Below, piece after piece: positions 17,206 through 26,714 of a stretch of 64,000 nt of DNA (position 1 is its first letter; every line of letters starts with the position of its first letter). The position numbers were made by a program, and so were the translations under genes. The stretch comes from Nonomuraea africana (GTDB taxonomy: Bacteria > Actinomycetota > Actinomycetes > Streptosporangiales > Streptosporangiaceae): contig NZ_JADBEF010000001.1 in NCBI RefSeq assembly GCF_014873535.1, forward strand, positions 5,890,001 to 5,954,000. The letters run 5' to 3'. The notes under the pieces were generated by a model. The model saw only the letters and a program-made list of their open reading frames with translations. It had not been told where the DNA came from and searched no databases.

Positions 17206-17998
17206 GCCCGACCCCCAGCATGATCACCCACGGCAGCGTCAGCAGCCAGGCCCCGAGCGCCCACACCGGTGCGGCCAGGAGCGCCCCCGCCAGCACCACG
17301 TTGACCCGCACCACCCAGCTCACCCGCAGCGCCCTGAGGAGGGCGGCGCACATCGAGAGCCAGGCGAGCGCCGCGCCTGCCGCGCAGAGCAGCGCGGTCC
17401 AGACGATCTCGGAGAGGGCCGGCGCGACGAACGGGATCATCTCGGGGCCCACGCTCGCCAGAACGGGGACGACGAACAGGCCGAGAGAGGCGAGGCCCGC
17501 GCGGAAGCGGAGGTTCCGGTCGTCCAGGCCCGCGTAGACGGCCCTGGCCCAGGCGATCCGGCCCCTGGCCACCTCGACGGGCGACTGCCTCTTCCGCTTG
17601 ATCAGGGCGGCCCAGCACCCCACGCACGCGCCGACCGCGAGCAGCACGCCGGGCGCGCCGCCCCACGGCAGGTCGTCGAGGCCGGTGACGTGCTCTCCGA
17701 CGACCTCGAAGACGCTCGTCAGGAGCACGAAGACGAAGACCCACGCCCCGGGGGTGTCACGCCAGGCAGGGGCGGGAGCCGGCCGTTCGAGCAGCGGGGT
17801 GTAGTGGCCCCCCAGCGCCGCCGCCCGTCGTGCCGGCTCCTCGAAGGGGCGGCCCTGGTGATCCAGGACCAGCGCCTTCAGCAACAGCGGCTCCGGGTCG
17901 CCAGGCGCGTCGGCGATCAGCCGATCCACGTACGAATGCGCCCAAGGGAAACGGCCCTCGTCGAGCAGGTGACGGACATGCCGCAGATGGGAGGACAC
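17168..17998 (-). CDS. Hypothetical membrane protein with N-terminal TPR-like segment
   Basis: About 276 residues, no family recognised. The first 70 residues are soluble and helical (HLRHVRHLLDEGRFPWAHSYVDRLIADAPGDPEPLLLKALVL), reading like one or two TPR units. Four to six hydrophobic segments follow, such as GAWVFVFVLLTSVFEVV and GVLLAVGACVGCWAAL. A GTG at 17998 is preferred; a TTG at 18052 is also open but extends towards the typA promoter. It is convergent with tetR and divergent from typA. Location in the cytoplasmic membrane is inferred. Confidence 0.6.
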   Translation of the reverse strand: MSSHLRHVRHLLDEGRFPWAHSYVDRLIADAPGDPEPLLLKALVLDHQGRPFEEPARRAAALGGHYTPLLERPAPAPAWRDTPGAWVFVFVLLTSVFEVVGEHVTGLDDLPWGGAPGVLLAVGACVGCWAALIKRKRQSPVEVARGRIAWARAVYAGLDDRNLRFRAGLASLGLFVVPVLASVGPEMIPFVAPALSEIVWTALLCAAGAALAWLSMCAALLRALRVSWVVRVNVVLAGALLAAPVWALGAWLLTLPWVIMLGVGLRREGALQRRPR

Positions 17999-18115
17999 AG
18001 GGTGAAGTGTGCCCCGTTGTGCCCGCCGCACCAAGGGTGGTAACGGGATCAACTAAACTGGGTATGTCGCGACGTCCCGCGGCCAGCTTCCACGAACACA
18101 GAGTGAGACCTCATC

Positions 18116-19969
18116 ATGCCTTTGAACAGCCGCGACGACCTGCGGAACATCGCGATCATCGCGCACGTCGACCACGGCAAGACCACTCTCGTGGATGCCA
18201 TGCTCTGGCAGTCCGGCGCCTTCCGCGCCAACCAGGACGTCGACGACCGCGTCATGGACTCCAACGACCTCGAGCGCGAGAAGGGCATCACCATTCTCGC
18301 GAAGAACACCGCCGTCAAGCACGGCGACATGACGCTCAACATCATCGACACCCCCGGCCACGCCGACTTCGGTGGCGAGGTCGAGCGCGGCCTGTCGATG
18401 GTCGACGGTGTGGTCCTGCTCGTCGACGCCTCCGAGGGCCCGCTGCCGCAGACGCGGTTCGTGCTGCGCAAGGCGTTCGCCGCGAAGATGCCGGTCATCC
18501 TGTGCATCAACAAGGTCGACCGCCCCGACGCCCGCATCAAGGAGGTCGTCGACGAGGTCTACGAGCTCTTCATGGACCTCGACGCCACCGAGGAGCAGAT
18601 CGACTTCCCGATCGTCTACGCCTCCGCCAAGGCGGGTCGCGCGTCGCTCAACCGTCCGGAGGACGGCGGGATGCCCGACTCCGACGACCTCGAGCCGCTG
18701 TTCGACGTCATCAAGTCGACGATCCCGGCGCCGACCTACGACCCGAGCGCGCCGCTGCAGGCGCACGTCACCAACCTCGACGCCTCGTCCTACCTGGGCA
18801 GGATCGCGCTGTGCCGCATCCACCAGGGCACGATGAAGAAGGGCCAGCAGGTCGCATGGTGCCGCACCGACGGCACGATCCAGCGGGTCAAGATCACCGA
18901 GCTGCTCATGACCGACGCGCTGGAGCGCAAGCCGGCCGAGGAGGCGGGCCCCGGCGACATCATCGCCATCGCCGGCATCCCCGAGATCATGATCGGTGAG
19001 ACCCTCGCCGACCCCGAGGACCCGCGCCCGCTGCCGCTGATCACCGTCGACGAGCCCGCGATCTCGATGACGATCGGCACCAACACCAGCCCGCTGGTCG
19101 GCAGGGTCAAGGGCTCCAAGGTCACCGCCCGCATGGTCAAGGACCGCCTCGAGAAGGAGCTCGTCGGCAACGTGTCGCTGCGCGTGCTCCCCACCGACCG
19201 GCCCGACGCGTGGGAGGTCCAGGGCCGTGGCGAGCTGGCGCTGGCCATCCTGGTCGAGCAGATGCGGCGTGAGGGCTACGAGCTGACCGTGGGCAAGCCG
19301 CAGGTGGTCACGAAGGTCATCGACGGCAAGATCCACGAGCCGGTCGAGCGCCTCACCGTCGACTGCCCCGAGGAGTACCTCGGCGCGGTCACGCAGCTGC
19401 TCGCCGTCCGCAAGGGCCGCATGGAGCACATGACCAACCACGGCACCGGCTGGATCCGCATGGAGTTCGTGGTGCCGGCCCGCGGTCTGATCGGCTTCCG
19501 CACCGAGTTCCTCACCGAGACGCGCGGCACCGGCCTGGTCCACCACGTCTTCGAGGCCTACGAGCCCTGGTTCGGCGAGCTGCGCACCCGCAACAACGGC
19601 TCGCTGGTCGCCGACCGCTCGGGTCCCGTCACCGCCTTCGCGATGACGAACCTGCAGGAGCGCGGCATCCTGTTCGTCTCCCCCGGCACCGAGGTGTACG
19701 AGGGCATGATCGTCGGCGAGAACTCCCGCTCCGACGACATGGACGTCAACATCACCAAGGAGAAGAAGCTCACCAACATGCGCTCCTCCACGGCCGACGT
19801 CACCGAGACGCTGATCCCGCCGCGGGTGCTGTCGCTCGAGCAGGCGCTGGAGTTCATCCGCGAGGACGAGTGCGTGGAGATCACGCCGGAGACGGTGCGC
19901 ATCCGCAAGGTGGTGCTCGACGCCGCCACCCGCGGCCGGGCAGCCGCCCGCGCCAAGCGCTCCAACTGA
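18116..19969 (+). CDS. typA: Translational GTPase TypA/BipA
   Basis: A 617-residue ribosome-associated GTPase of the EF-G superfamily, acting in stress-dependent translation and ribosome assembly. G1 is AHVDHGKTT, the switch II/G3 motif is DTPGHADFGGEVERGLSMVDG, G4 is NKVD and G5 is YASAKAG. Domains II, III and V and the TypA-specific C-terminal domain (MRSSTADVTETLIPPRVLSLEQALEFI) are all present at full length. The start MPLNSRDDLRNIAIIAHVDHG fits the family exactly. A strong hairpin follows the gene. Highly conserved and secure. Confidence 0.98.
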   Translation: MPLNSRDDLRNIAIIAHVDHGKTTLVDAMLWQSGAFRANQDVDDRVMDSNDLEREKGITILAKNTAVKHGDMTLNIIDTPGHADFGGEVERGLSMVDGVVLLVDASEGPLPQTRFVLRKAFAAKMPVILCINKVDRPDARIKEVVDEVYELFMDLDATEEQIDFPIVYASAKAGRASLNRPEDGGMPDSDDLEPLFDVIKSTIPAPTYDPSAPLQAHVTNLDASSYLGRIALCRIHQGTMKKGQQVAWCRTDGTIQRVKITELLMTDALERKPAEEAGPGDIIAIAGIPEIMIGETLADPEDPRPLPLITVDEPAISMTIGTNTSPLVGRVKGSKVTARMVKDRLEKELVGNVSLRVLPTDRPDAWEVQGRGELALAILVEQMRREGYELTVGKPQVVTKVIDGKIHEPVERLTVDCPEEYLGAVTQLLAVRKGRMEHMTNHGTGWIRMEFVVPARGLIGFRTEFLTETRGTGLVHHVFEAYEPWFGELRTRNNGSLVADRSGPVTAFAMTNLQERGILFVSPGTEVYEGMIVGENSRSDDMDVNITKEKKLTNMRSSTADVTETLIPPRVLSLEQALEFIREDECVEITPETVRIRKVVLDAATRGRAAARAKRSN

Positions 19970-19982
19970 CGCTCCTGACCTC

Positions 19983-20012
19983 GACCGCCATCCTGTCCGC
20001 AGGGTGGCGGTC
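19983..20012 (+). terminator. Terminator after typA
   Basis: A 13-bp stem with one G-T pair (arms 19983-19995 and 20000-20012) and a TCCG tetraloop, 14 nt downstream of the typA stop. No T-run follows. Confidence 0.75.
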
Positions 20013-20140
20013 GCGGCATTTCCGGCCGTCCCGAAAGGGCGGTAAAGGTCTGTCCAGGGAACCTCCACGCATGGGCTGAATGCCTCCGGTGCCGGGCAAC
20101 GAGTGTGAAGAGGTCATCTTTTCTCACGAGGCAGGTCACC

Positions 20141-20725
20141 ATGCTCCGCAAAACCCACCTCGCCGTCACCGTGGTCATGGCGGCGGGCGTGGCCGCCGTC
20201 GGCGTCAACGCCGTCGCCGGGACCACGGGGGGCTCGGTCAGGCTCGAGTCCGTCATCCGCGACGTCGCGGGCCGCGACGTGGGCAAGCTGACGGTCGCAC
20301 CCGACGCGCACAACACCTCGCGCGTGACCGTCCAGGTCACCGGGCTGCCCAAGGGCTTCCACGGTTTCCACATCCACGCCATGGGCACCTGCGACCCCAA
20401 GGCCGTCGACCCGGCGACCGGGAAGACCACGCCGTTCCACACGGCGGGCGGGCACTTCGACATCACCGGCGGCTCGCACGCGGCGCACGCGGGCGATCTG
20501 CCCTCGCTGCTGGTCAACGCGGACGGCAGGGGCGCCGCGTCCTTCACGACCGACAGGTTCAAGGTCGGTCACCTCACCGACCAGGACGGCAGCGCGGTGA
20601 TCGTCCATGCGCTGCCCGACAACTTCGCCAACATCCCCTCGCGCTACGCCCGCAACGGCCCCGACGAGATGACGCTGAGGACCGGCGACGCCGGCGGCCG
20701 CATCGCCTGCGGAGTGATCAAGTAG
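20141..20725 (+). CDS. sodC: Exported Cu/Zn superoxide dismutase
   Basis: A 194-residue protein with an N-terminal signal peptide (LAVTVVMAAGVAAVGVNAVAG), dismutating superoxide outside the membrane. Copper ligands are in GFHIHAMGTC and VIVHALPDNF, the bridging and zinc His/Asp in AGGHFDITGGSHAAHAGDLPSL, and the active-site Arg in GGRIACGVI; the Cys of GTC and IAC can form the conserved disulfide. The usual GFHIHE is GFHIHA here, a change next to but not in the metal site. ATG 20141 was chosen for the signal peptide and the GAGG 10 nt upstream; an earlier in-frame ATG adds 12 residues. Confidence 0.93.
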   Translation: MLRKTHLAVTVVMAAGVAAVGVNAVAGTTGGSVRLESVIRDVAGRDVGKLTVAPDAHNTSRVTVQVTGLPKGFHGFHIHAMGTCDPKAVDPATGKTTPFHTAGGHFDITGGSHAAHAGDLPSLLVNADGRGAASFTTDRFKVGHLTDQDGSAVIVHALPDNFANIPSRYARNGPDEMTLRTGDAGGRIACGVIK

Positions 20726-20769
20726 CGACCCCCGGCCCGCACGGCCATCGTGCTCCTGCTGGTGCCTTC

Positions 20770-20789
20770 CGGTAACCGCTCCGTTACCG
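20770..20789. promoter_or_regulatory. Inverted repeat before large membrane-protein gene
   Basis: CGGTAAC (20770-20776) and GTTACCG (20783-20789) are perfect 7-bp arms around CGCTCC. The repeat ends two bases before the GTG at 20791, so it could be an operator or could block the start in RNA. Confidence 0.4.
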
Positions 20790-20790
20790 T

Positions 20791-23358
20791 GTGCCGTGGA
20801 TCATGCTGGGTGTGGGGTGGCTGCGGAAGATCGTCGCGTACGCGCTCGCCGCGCTCTCCGTCGGGGCGATCGCCTGGTGCGTGGCCGCGGCCAGACCGGT
20901 CACCACCACGGTTCCGCGCCCGGCCCCCCACTCGCCCTCCCTGCTCGAGACCTACGGGTTCCTGGAGCACGCTCCGCCCCGCACCCCTCCCGAGCTGACC
21001 ACCGAGGTCACCGTCGCCGACGCGACGGACGCCGACCTGGCCGCGGTCCCGGAGGGGAAGATCGACGAGCGCCTCAGGCAGATGAAGATCACCGTCGTCC
21101 ATCGCCTCACGCTCGACAGCACCGACCAGCAGGCCGCGATCCTCCGTTCGGAGGGCGCCTTCCCCGACGACATCCAGGGCTTCACCGACCGGCAGCTCGG
21201 CGCGGTGAAGGCCGAGGACACCGCCGTCCTCGCCGCCACCACCAGGCTCGCCCCCGTGCTCACGACCTCGAACGGGCGCACCACCATCCGCTTCACCCTC
21301 ACGCTGCTGCGCCAGGTCGAGCAGGACGCGCTGCCGAGGCTCGACTTCCTGCCGCCCACCGCGACAGGGGCGGTGCCCGAGCGGAAGATCACGGTGATCT
21401 CCCCGCAGTGGATCGTGTTCAGGGCCGAGCGGGTCACGCCCGACCGCGAGGGGGCGGGGCGGCTGGAGTTCACCGCCTACGCGGGCCCCGCGCACCTCCA
21501 TCTGGCCCACAGGACGTACGGCAGGCCCGACGCCACGCAGCAGGACCTGTTCTCCTGGACGCCCGTGCTCAGCGTGTTCACCGCGATCGCGCTGACCGTC
21601 TACCTGGCCAAGGCGCTCGGACCGGCCTGGTGGCGGCGCATGTCCAACCGCGAGCTGGCCGCGGGCGCCGGCCTGTGCGCGGTGGCGCTCACGTTCGCGC
21701 TCTTCATGGCGGACATGCCGTACCTGGGGCCGGTGATCCTCTTCGGCGCGCTGCCCGTGCTGGCGCTCCGGCACGCGCGCAGGGTCGTGCCGGGCCCGCC
21801 GCCGTGGACCTCCAAGGACGCGCTGCTCGTCACCGGTGTCGGCGTGCTCGTCGCCAGCGGCATGCTGGCCTGGTCGTTCATCCACGGGCAGGTGCCGCCG
21901 GCGACGCTGGCGGTGGGCACCGCGACGGCGGCGCTGGCGGCGGCGGGCTCCGCGGTCGCCTTCGGCGCCGACCTCGGCATCGCGGTCCTGGTCGCGCGGC
22001 TGGCCGCGGTGAGTGCCGGCGTCGCCGTCGGCGCCCTCGCGCTGGCGCTGTGGGTGCGCGCGCTGATGAGCGGCGGCTACTTCCCGCCCGACAGCGTACG
22101 GCTGGTCCTCGCGCTGTGCTGGTCCCTGATCCCGATCGCGGGGGCGGCGGTCGCCACCAGGTCGTGGTCGCGCACGGCGATCGTGGTGGCGGTCCTCGGC
22201 AGCCTGTTACTGCTCGGCTGGCCCACCGAATGGCTGGACACCGGCTCGTGGAGCGTCCAGCCCGACCAGCGGCCGCCGGAGAGCCCGTTGCCTCCCGTGC
22301 TCGGCCAGCCGCTCAACGAGGTGACCCGCGGCGTGCTCGGGCTCCTGCTGCTGACCTTCGTGCTGTTCGTGCTCAGGTTGCGCCGTCTCGGCGCCGATCT
22401 GGCCGCCGTGGCCGACCCCGCCGTCCAGGCGACGGTGCTCGTCTGCCTGATGGTGCTCTATCTCACTCCCCGCACCGACGCCGACTCCAGCGTGATCGAC
22501 CTGCCGCTGCCGTCGCTGGCCATCACCTCACTGGTGGCGTGGGCGGCGGCGGCGTGGCTGCTGCTCGGGCCGCGGCCCGAGATCCCCGAGCCCGCCTCCC
22601 GCCTCGAGCACCGCGAGCTGATCAGGCAGGCGCTGCACCGGCGGCTGCTGCACGTGTCGGAGCAGGAGCTCTACCGGCTCGGCCGGGCCAGGCTGGGCGC
22701 GGGCGAGATCACGATGGAGGACTTCGAGCAGCAGCGCCTCGCCCTCGACCGCGCCCTCACCAAGGACCCTCCGCACACCGAGACCGCCTTCGCCTCCTCG
22801 GCGGGCTGCTCGCCGTGGCAGAACGGCCTGGCGGCGTTCGTCGTCAGCCTGCTGCTGTCGCTGCCCTTCGCGCTCATCTACGGCTGGCCCTCGGGGGTCG
22901 AGCTGACGAGCTGGGTGTTCGACTCGCGCTTCCTGGTCGCGCTGCCCGCCTTCGGGTTCGTCTACGGCTACTTCTATCCCCGCCTGCGGGGCACGCAGCC
23001 GGTCACCAAGGCGCTCTACCTGATGAGCGCGGCGCTGGTCACCGAGCTGTCGGCCTACGTCCCCTCGCTCGTCGACCCCGACATCGGCGGCTGGGACAAG
23101 CTGCAGGTGCTGGCGATCGTGGTCGGGCAGGTCGCGCTGGTCTGCATCGGCCTCGGGCTCTACTGGGAGTGGCGGATCATGTACGTCGCGGGGGAGCCGT
23201 GGGCCAGGGTGCGCAACGTCAGGAGCGTGCGCAGCCTCGCCACCCCGGTGGTCGCGGTGGTGATCGCGGCGGGCACGGCGGCCGCGACGTCGGCGGCCGG
23301 CAACACCGTTGACCGCATTCTCAAGGCGGGCTCCTCCACGAGTCAGAGCGCGCCCTGA
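20791..23358 (+). CDS. Large polytopic membrane protein, unknown function
   Basis: 855 residues, no family that I can name with confidence. One N-terminal membrane segment (KIVAYALAALSVGAIAWCVAAA) is followed by an extracytoplasmic region of about 220 residues of beta-rich character (ELTTEVTVADATDADLAAVPEG). Then come about 11-13 membrane spans, a cytoplasmic loop of about 90 residues (RLEHRELIRQALHRRLLHVSEQELYRLGRARLGAGEITMEDFEQQRLAL), and a last cluster of spans. The GTG at 20791 is the longest start; an ATG 4 codons later is equally possible. Its 3' end overlaps the convergent FkbM gene by 16 nt. Confidence 0.75.
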   Translation: MPWIMLGVGWLRKIVAYALAALSVGAIAWCVAAARPVTTTVPRPAPHSPSLLETYGFLEHAPPRTPPELTTEVTVADATDADLAAVPEGKIDERLRQMKITVVHRLTLDSTDQQAAILRSEGAFPDDIQGFTDRQLGAVKAEDTAVLAATTRLAPVLTTSNGRTTIRFTLTLLRQVEQDALPRLDFLPPTATGAVPERKITVISPQWIVFRAERVTPDREGAGRLEFTAYAGPAHLHLAHRTYGRPDATQQDLFSWTPVLSVFTAIALTVYLAKALGPAWWRRMSNRELAAGAGLCAVALTFALFMADMPYLGPVILFGALPVLALRHARRVVPGPPPWTSKDALLVTGVGVLVASGMLAWSFIHGQVPPATLAVGTATAALAAAGSAVAFGADLGIAVLVARLAAVSAGVAVGALALALWVRALMSGGYFPPDSVRLVLALCWSLIPIAGAAVATRSWSRTAIVVAVLGSLLLLGWPTEWLDTGSWSVQPDQRPPESPLPPVLGQPLNEVTRGVLGLLLLTFVLFVLRLRRLGADLAAVADPAVQATVLVCLMVLYLTPRTDADSSVIDLPLPSLAITSLVAWAAAAWLLLGPRPEIPEPASRLEHRELIRQALHRRLLHVSEQELYRLGRARLGAGEITMEDFEQQRLALDRALTKDPPHTETAFASSAGCSPWQNGLAAFVVSLLLSLPFALIYGWPSGVELTSWVFDSRFLVALPAFGFVYGYFYPRLRGTQPVTKALYLMSAALVTELSAYVPSLVDPDIGGWDKLQVLAIVVGQVALVCIGLGLYWEWRIMYVAGEPWARVRNVRSVRSLATPVVAVVIAAGTAAATSAAGNTVDRILKAGSSTSQSAP

Positions 23359-24080
23359 GCGGCGAACAGGTAGTTGCGCCGGGCGGTCGTCACCGAGTTC
23401 ACCCTGGCCCAGCGGCCGCGGTGCCAGGCGTACATGAGATAGCCGCGCTCGCGCAGCGGGTCGGCCAGGTCGGCCGCGGTCATGCCGTACTTGTCCAGGT
23501 GGCGCTCCTCGATCTCCAGCAGCAGCGCGGGGCGGTGCCTGTCGATGGTCCGCGCCGCGCCCTCCAGCACCCTGGCCTCGAACCCCTCCACGTCGACCTT
23601 CATGAAGGCGACCCTGTCGATGCCGTGCTCGTCGCAGTACTCGTCGACGCCCCGCACCTCCACCTTCAGCGTCCTGGTGGAGGAGAAGGAGATCGACCTG
23701 CTCGGACGGCGCTGGCCGGTCCGCAGATGCGCCCAGCCGTGGATGGGCAGGCCGAACCGGTACGGCAGGGTCATGAGCTCGCGGCCGGGCGCCGGGCCGA
23801 GCGCCGCGTTGGTGACGCGGATGCGCTCGGCCCCCGAGACACGGCGCCCCGCCGCCAGGAGACGGAAGGGGTTGGGCAGCGGCTCGAAGCTGTGCACCTG
23901 CCCGCCGGGCCCGACGAGCGCGGCCAGCGGATAGGTGTACATGCCGTAGGCCGCCCCGATGTCGAAGCAGACGTCGCCCTGCCGGACCAGCCGGCCCAGC
24001 CCGCGGATCTCCGGCTCGCTCAGCGCCAGCGCGGCGCCCGCGCGGAAGGCGCCTGCCATGAGCTCCAGTCTCGTCAACAT
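23343..24080 (-). CDS. FkbM-family SAM-dependent methyltransferase
   Basis: A 245-residue methyltransferase. The SAM motif I is CFDIGAAYGMYT (near 38-49) and the family-typical segment VAFMKVDVEGFEARVLEGA is near 155-173, followed by RPALLLEIEERHL. FkbM-type enzymes usually methylate sugar or polyketide hydroxyls, often in surface glycans or specialised metabolites. GGGGAGATC precedes the ATG at 24080. No glycosyltransferase or biosynthetic cluster is adjacent, so the acceptor is unknown. Confidence 0.88.
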   Translation of the reverse strand: MLTRLELMAGAFRAGAALALSEPEIRGLGRLVRQGDVCFDIGAAYGMYTYPLAALVGPGGQVHSFEPLPNPFRLLAAGRRVSGAERIRVTNAALGPAPGRELMTLPYRFGLPIHGWAHLRTGQRRPSRSISFSSTRTLKVEVRGVDEYCDEHGIDRVAFMKVDVEGFEARVLEGAARTIDRHRPALLLEIEERHLDKYGMTAADLADPLRERGYLMYAWHRGRWARVNSVTTARRNYLFAAQGAL

Positions 24081-24188
24081 GATCTCCCCGTCGGTGTGGT
24101 GACAGGGAGACGGTAGGAAGGCGAAGGGTGCGCGGGGATCCCTCCGTGGAGCGCATTACCCGGTCTCGCGCTCACCCCACGGGGGCAG

Positions 24189-24845
24189 TCACCCGCCGGG
24201 GACGACCAGCCCGCTCTCGTAGGCGAAGACCACGGCCTGGGCCCTGTCGCGCAGGCCGAGCTTGGCGAACAGGCGGCCGACGTGCGACTTCACCGTCTCC
24301 TCTGCGACCGTCAGCTCCGCGGCGATCTCCGCGTTGGCGAGCCCGCCCGCGATCAGCCTGAGCACGTCGGTCTCGCGGGCGGTCAGCGCGTTGAGCCGCA
24401 GCGCCTCCCGGGTGTCGGCCGGCCGCCGCGCGGCGAACTCCTCGATCAGCCTGCGGGTCACCGAGGGCGCGAGCAGCCCGTCGCCGGCGGCGACCACCCT
24501 GACCCCGTTGATCAGGTCGTACGGCGGCGCGTCCTTGAGCAGGAACCCGCTCGCGCCGCTACGCAGGGCGGCGTAGACGTAGTCGTCGACGTCGAAGGTG
24601 GTGAGGATGAGCACCTTCGTCGGCTGCCCGGCCGCCATGATCCGCCTGGTGGCCTCGAGGCCGTCCATGCGGGGCATCCTGATGTCCATGAGCACCACGT
24701 CGGGGCGCAGCTCGCGCGCCGCCTCGACCGCCGCCATCCCGTCGGCGGCCTCGCCCGCGACCCGCATGTCGGGCTGGGCGGCCAGCAGCGCGGCGAACCC
24801 GGCCCGCACCATGCCCTGGTCCTCCGCGACCAGAACCGAGATCAT
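24189..24845 (-). CDS. Response regulator, NarL/FixJ family
   Basis: A 218-residue two-component response regulator. The receiver begins MISVLVAEDQ and has the phosphorylatable D54 in VLMDIRMPRMDG; ILTTFD and LLKDAP are the switch residues. The LuxR-type output HTH is LTARETDVLRLIAGGLANAEIAAELTVAEETVKSHV. The ATG at 24845 lies 10 nt behind the stop of the histidine kinase gene, with GAGGTGG as ribosome site, so the two genes are one operon and a cognate pair. Targets unknown. Confidence 0.95.
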   Translation of the reverse strand: MISVLVAEDQGMVRAGFAALLAAQPDMRVAGEAADGMAAVEAARELRPDVVLMDIRMPRMDGLEATRRIMAAGQPTKVLILTTFDVDDYVYAALRSGASGFLLKDAPPYDLINGVRVVAAGDGLLAPSVTRRLIEEFAARRPADTREALRLNALTARETDVLRLIAGGLANAEIAAELTVAEETVKSHVGRLFAKLGLRDRAQAVVFAYESGLVVPGG

Positions 24846-24855
24846 CGTCACCACC

Positions 24856-26031
24856 TCACCGCGCAGGCTCGCCATCGGACCCCAGGGGCAGCATCGCCCG
24901 CACCGCGAAGCCGCCCTCGCCGTCCGGCCCGGCCGCGAGCGAACCGCCGAGGGCGGCGACCCGCTCGCGCATGCCCTCGAGGCCGCCGCCCGACCGCAGC
25001 GGCGACAGCGGCGCGGGCGGCCGCCCGTTGACCACCTCGATCACCAGGCTGCCGCCTTTCTCGTCGAGGTGGGCGCGGACCACGGTCGAGGCGCCCGCGG
25101 CATGCCTGACCACGTTGCTCATGGACTCCTGCGCGATCCGGTAGGCCGCCTGCGACACCTCGTCGGGCACGGCGGGCAGCGGATCGGGCAGCTCCAGCCG
25201 TACGGGGAGCCCGGCGCTCCGCGTGGCGGCGACCAGGCCCGGCAGCTCGGCCAGCCCCGGCTGCGGCGCCGACGGATCGCGCAGCACGCTCAGCAGCTGC
25301 CGCAGCTCGCCGAGCGACGAGCGGGCGGCGGCGTTGACGGCCTCGAACTCCGCCGCCACCCGCTCGGACATCCCCTCACCGATGCGGTAGGGCGCGGTCG
25401 CCGCCTGGACAGCGATCACCGACATGTGGTGGGCCACGACGTCGTGCAGGTCTCGCGCGATCCGCGCGCGCTCCTCCAGCACCCTCCGCAGGCCGCGTTC
25501 CTCGGCGATCCGCAGCGTGCTCTCCCTCCTAGCCCTGCTGGCGTGCCCGAGCAGCAGCGCCACGACCAGCGCCAGCGCCCAGGTCAGCACGCCCGTCGCG
25601 GTGTTCGGCCCGCCGGCCACGACCAGCGCCGCGATGGCGCAGCCGACGCCGAGCGTGATCGCCAGCGCGGGCAGCGCCACCCTCAGCGGTACCGACAGGG
25701 CGAGCACGTAGAGCACGATCAGCGGAACGGGCAGCTGGTTGAGGTACCAGGGCGGCACGACGAGCCCGCCCACGAGCACCGTGAAGGGCGTGGTGACGGC
25801 GAGCCCCGCCACCATCGCCCACCACGCCGCCATCGGCCGGTACCAGCACAGCGCGACGGGCAGCGCCAGCAGGAGCGCGACCAGGACGCCCGCGAGGTCA
25901 CGCAGGATCAGCGCGTTGGCCGCGAACAGCAGGCCCGCCGCGACCATGAACGGCCACCGCCACAGCATGGGACGCGGCTCGAAGCGCACGGAGGCGGGGA
26001 TCCGGGCGCGGTGGGCCGCACTCAGCACCAT
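24856..26031 (-). CDS. Sensor histidine kinase (HisKA_3)
   Basis: A 391-residue membrane sensor kinase. Residues of about 23-160 make five or six membrane segments with almost no extracellular domain, so sensing is probably intramembrane. The dimerisation/phosphoacceptor segment is ERARIARDLHDVVAHHMSVIAVQA with H196; the ATPase domain has the N-box ESMSNVVRHA and the G-box GGGLEGMRERV. This is the usual architecture of kinases paired with NarL-type regulators, here the gene right downstream. Signal unknown. It starts 3 nt after the stop of the convergently oriented frame pattern seen for the DUF2461 gene (same strand), hence perhaps one transcript. Confidence 0.94.
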   Translation of the reverse strand: MVLSAAHRARIPASVRFEPRPMLWRWPFMVAAGLLFAANALILRDLAGVLVALLLALPVALCWYRPMAAWWAMVAGLAVTTPFTVLVGGLVVPPWYLNQLPVPLIVLYVLALSVPLRVALPALAITLGVGCAIAALVVAGGPNTATGVLTWALALVVALLLGHASRARRESTLRIAEERGLRRVLEERARIARDLHDVVAHHMSVIAVQAATAPYRIGEGMSERVAAEFEAVNAAARSSLGELRQLLSVLRDPSAPQPGLAELPGLVAATRSAGLPVRLELPDPLPAVPDEVSQAAYRIAQESMSNVVRHAAGASTVVRAHLDEKGGSLVIEVVNGRPPAPLSPLRSGGGLEGMRERVAALGGSLAAGPDGEGGFAVRAMLPLGSDGEPAR

Positions 26032-26034
26032 GGG

Positions 26035-26685
26035 TCAGTGCGGAGGCAGCTCGCTGCCCCTGACATGGGTGCACAGCCAATCGATCAGCTCGGCGTAGTC
26101 GCGCCACGTGACGCGGACCCTGTCGGCCGCCGCCTCGGTGTGCACCCACGGCTCGGGCTCGAAGTGGCGGCCGAAGTAGAGCGAGCGGTGCCGCAGCAGC
26201 TCGATGCGCGGATGGTCTTCGGGCACCCCGCGCGGCCTGGTCTTGAGCCGGTCGCCCTCGGCGACGTAGCCGCGCTCGGCGAGCCCGTCGGCGATGCGCT
26301 GCAGCCGCTTGCCCGACAGGTCCTCGTCGACCGCCGCGCGGTAGCGGGCCACCTGGTCGGAGGCGGTGGAGTACCAGCCGCCCGCGGTGTAGAGACCGGT
26401 GGCGTCGATCCGCACGTAGCGGCCGATGCCCGGCATGAGCTCGATGAAGGCGCCCTGGTGGGTCTTGTAGGGCGACTTGTCCTTGGCGAACCGCACGTCC
26501 CGGTACGGCCTGAACAGCTGGGCCACCCCGAACTCCGGAGCCAGCTCCTCGGCCAGCGCGAGCATGGGCTCCCTGACCGCCTCCTCGTAGAGCTGCCTGT
26601 GGCGGGTGAAGTAGACCTTGCTGTTGTCCGCCTCGAGGCCCTCGTAGAAGACGAAGGCCTCGTCGGGGAAGCCGGTGAATCCCAT
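26035..26685 (-). CDS. DUF2461-family protein
   Basis: A 216-residue protein of the conserved DUF2461/TIGR02453 group: MGFTGFPDEAFVFYEGLEADNSKVYF at the start, then PYRDVRFAKDKSPYKTHQGAF, GGWYSTASDQVARYR, and RYFxP-like SLYFGRHFEPEPWV near the end. No biochemical function is established for the family. The ATG at 26685 matches the family N-terminus; the open frame continues far upstream as antisense noise. Its stop is 3 nt before the histidine-kinase start on the same strand, so these genes may be cotranscribed. Confidence 0.88.
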   Translation of the reverse strand: MGFTGFPDEAFVFYEGLEADNSKVYFTRHRQLYEEAVREPMLALAEELAPEFGVAQLFRPYRDVRFAKDKSPYKTHQGAFIELMPGIGRYVRIDATGLYTAGGWYSTASDQVARYRAAVDEDLSGKRLQRIADGLAERGYVAEGDRLKTRPRGVPEDHPRIELLRHRSLYFGRHFEPEPWVHTEAAADRVRVTWRDYAELIDWLCTHVRGSELPPH

Positions 26686-26714
26686 GCTCACAGGGTGCCA
26701 TGCGGCGCCGGCGG

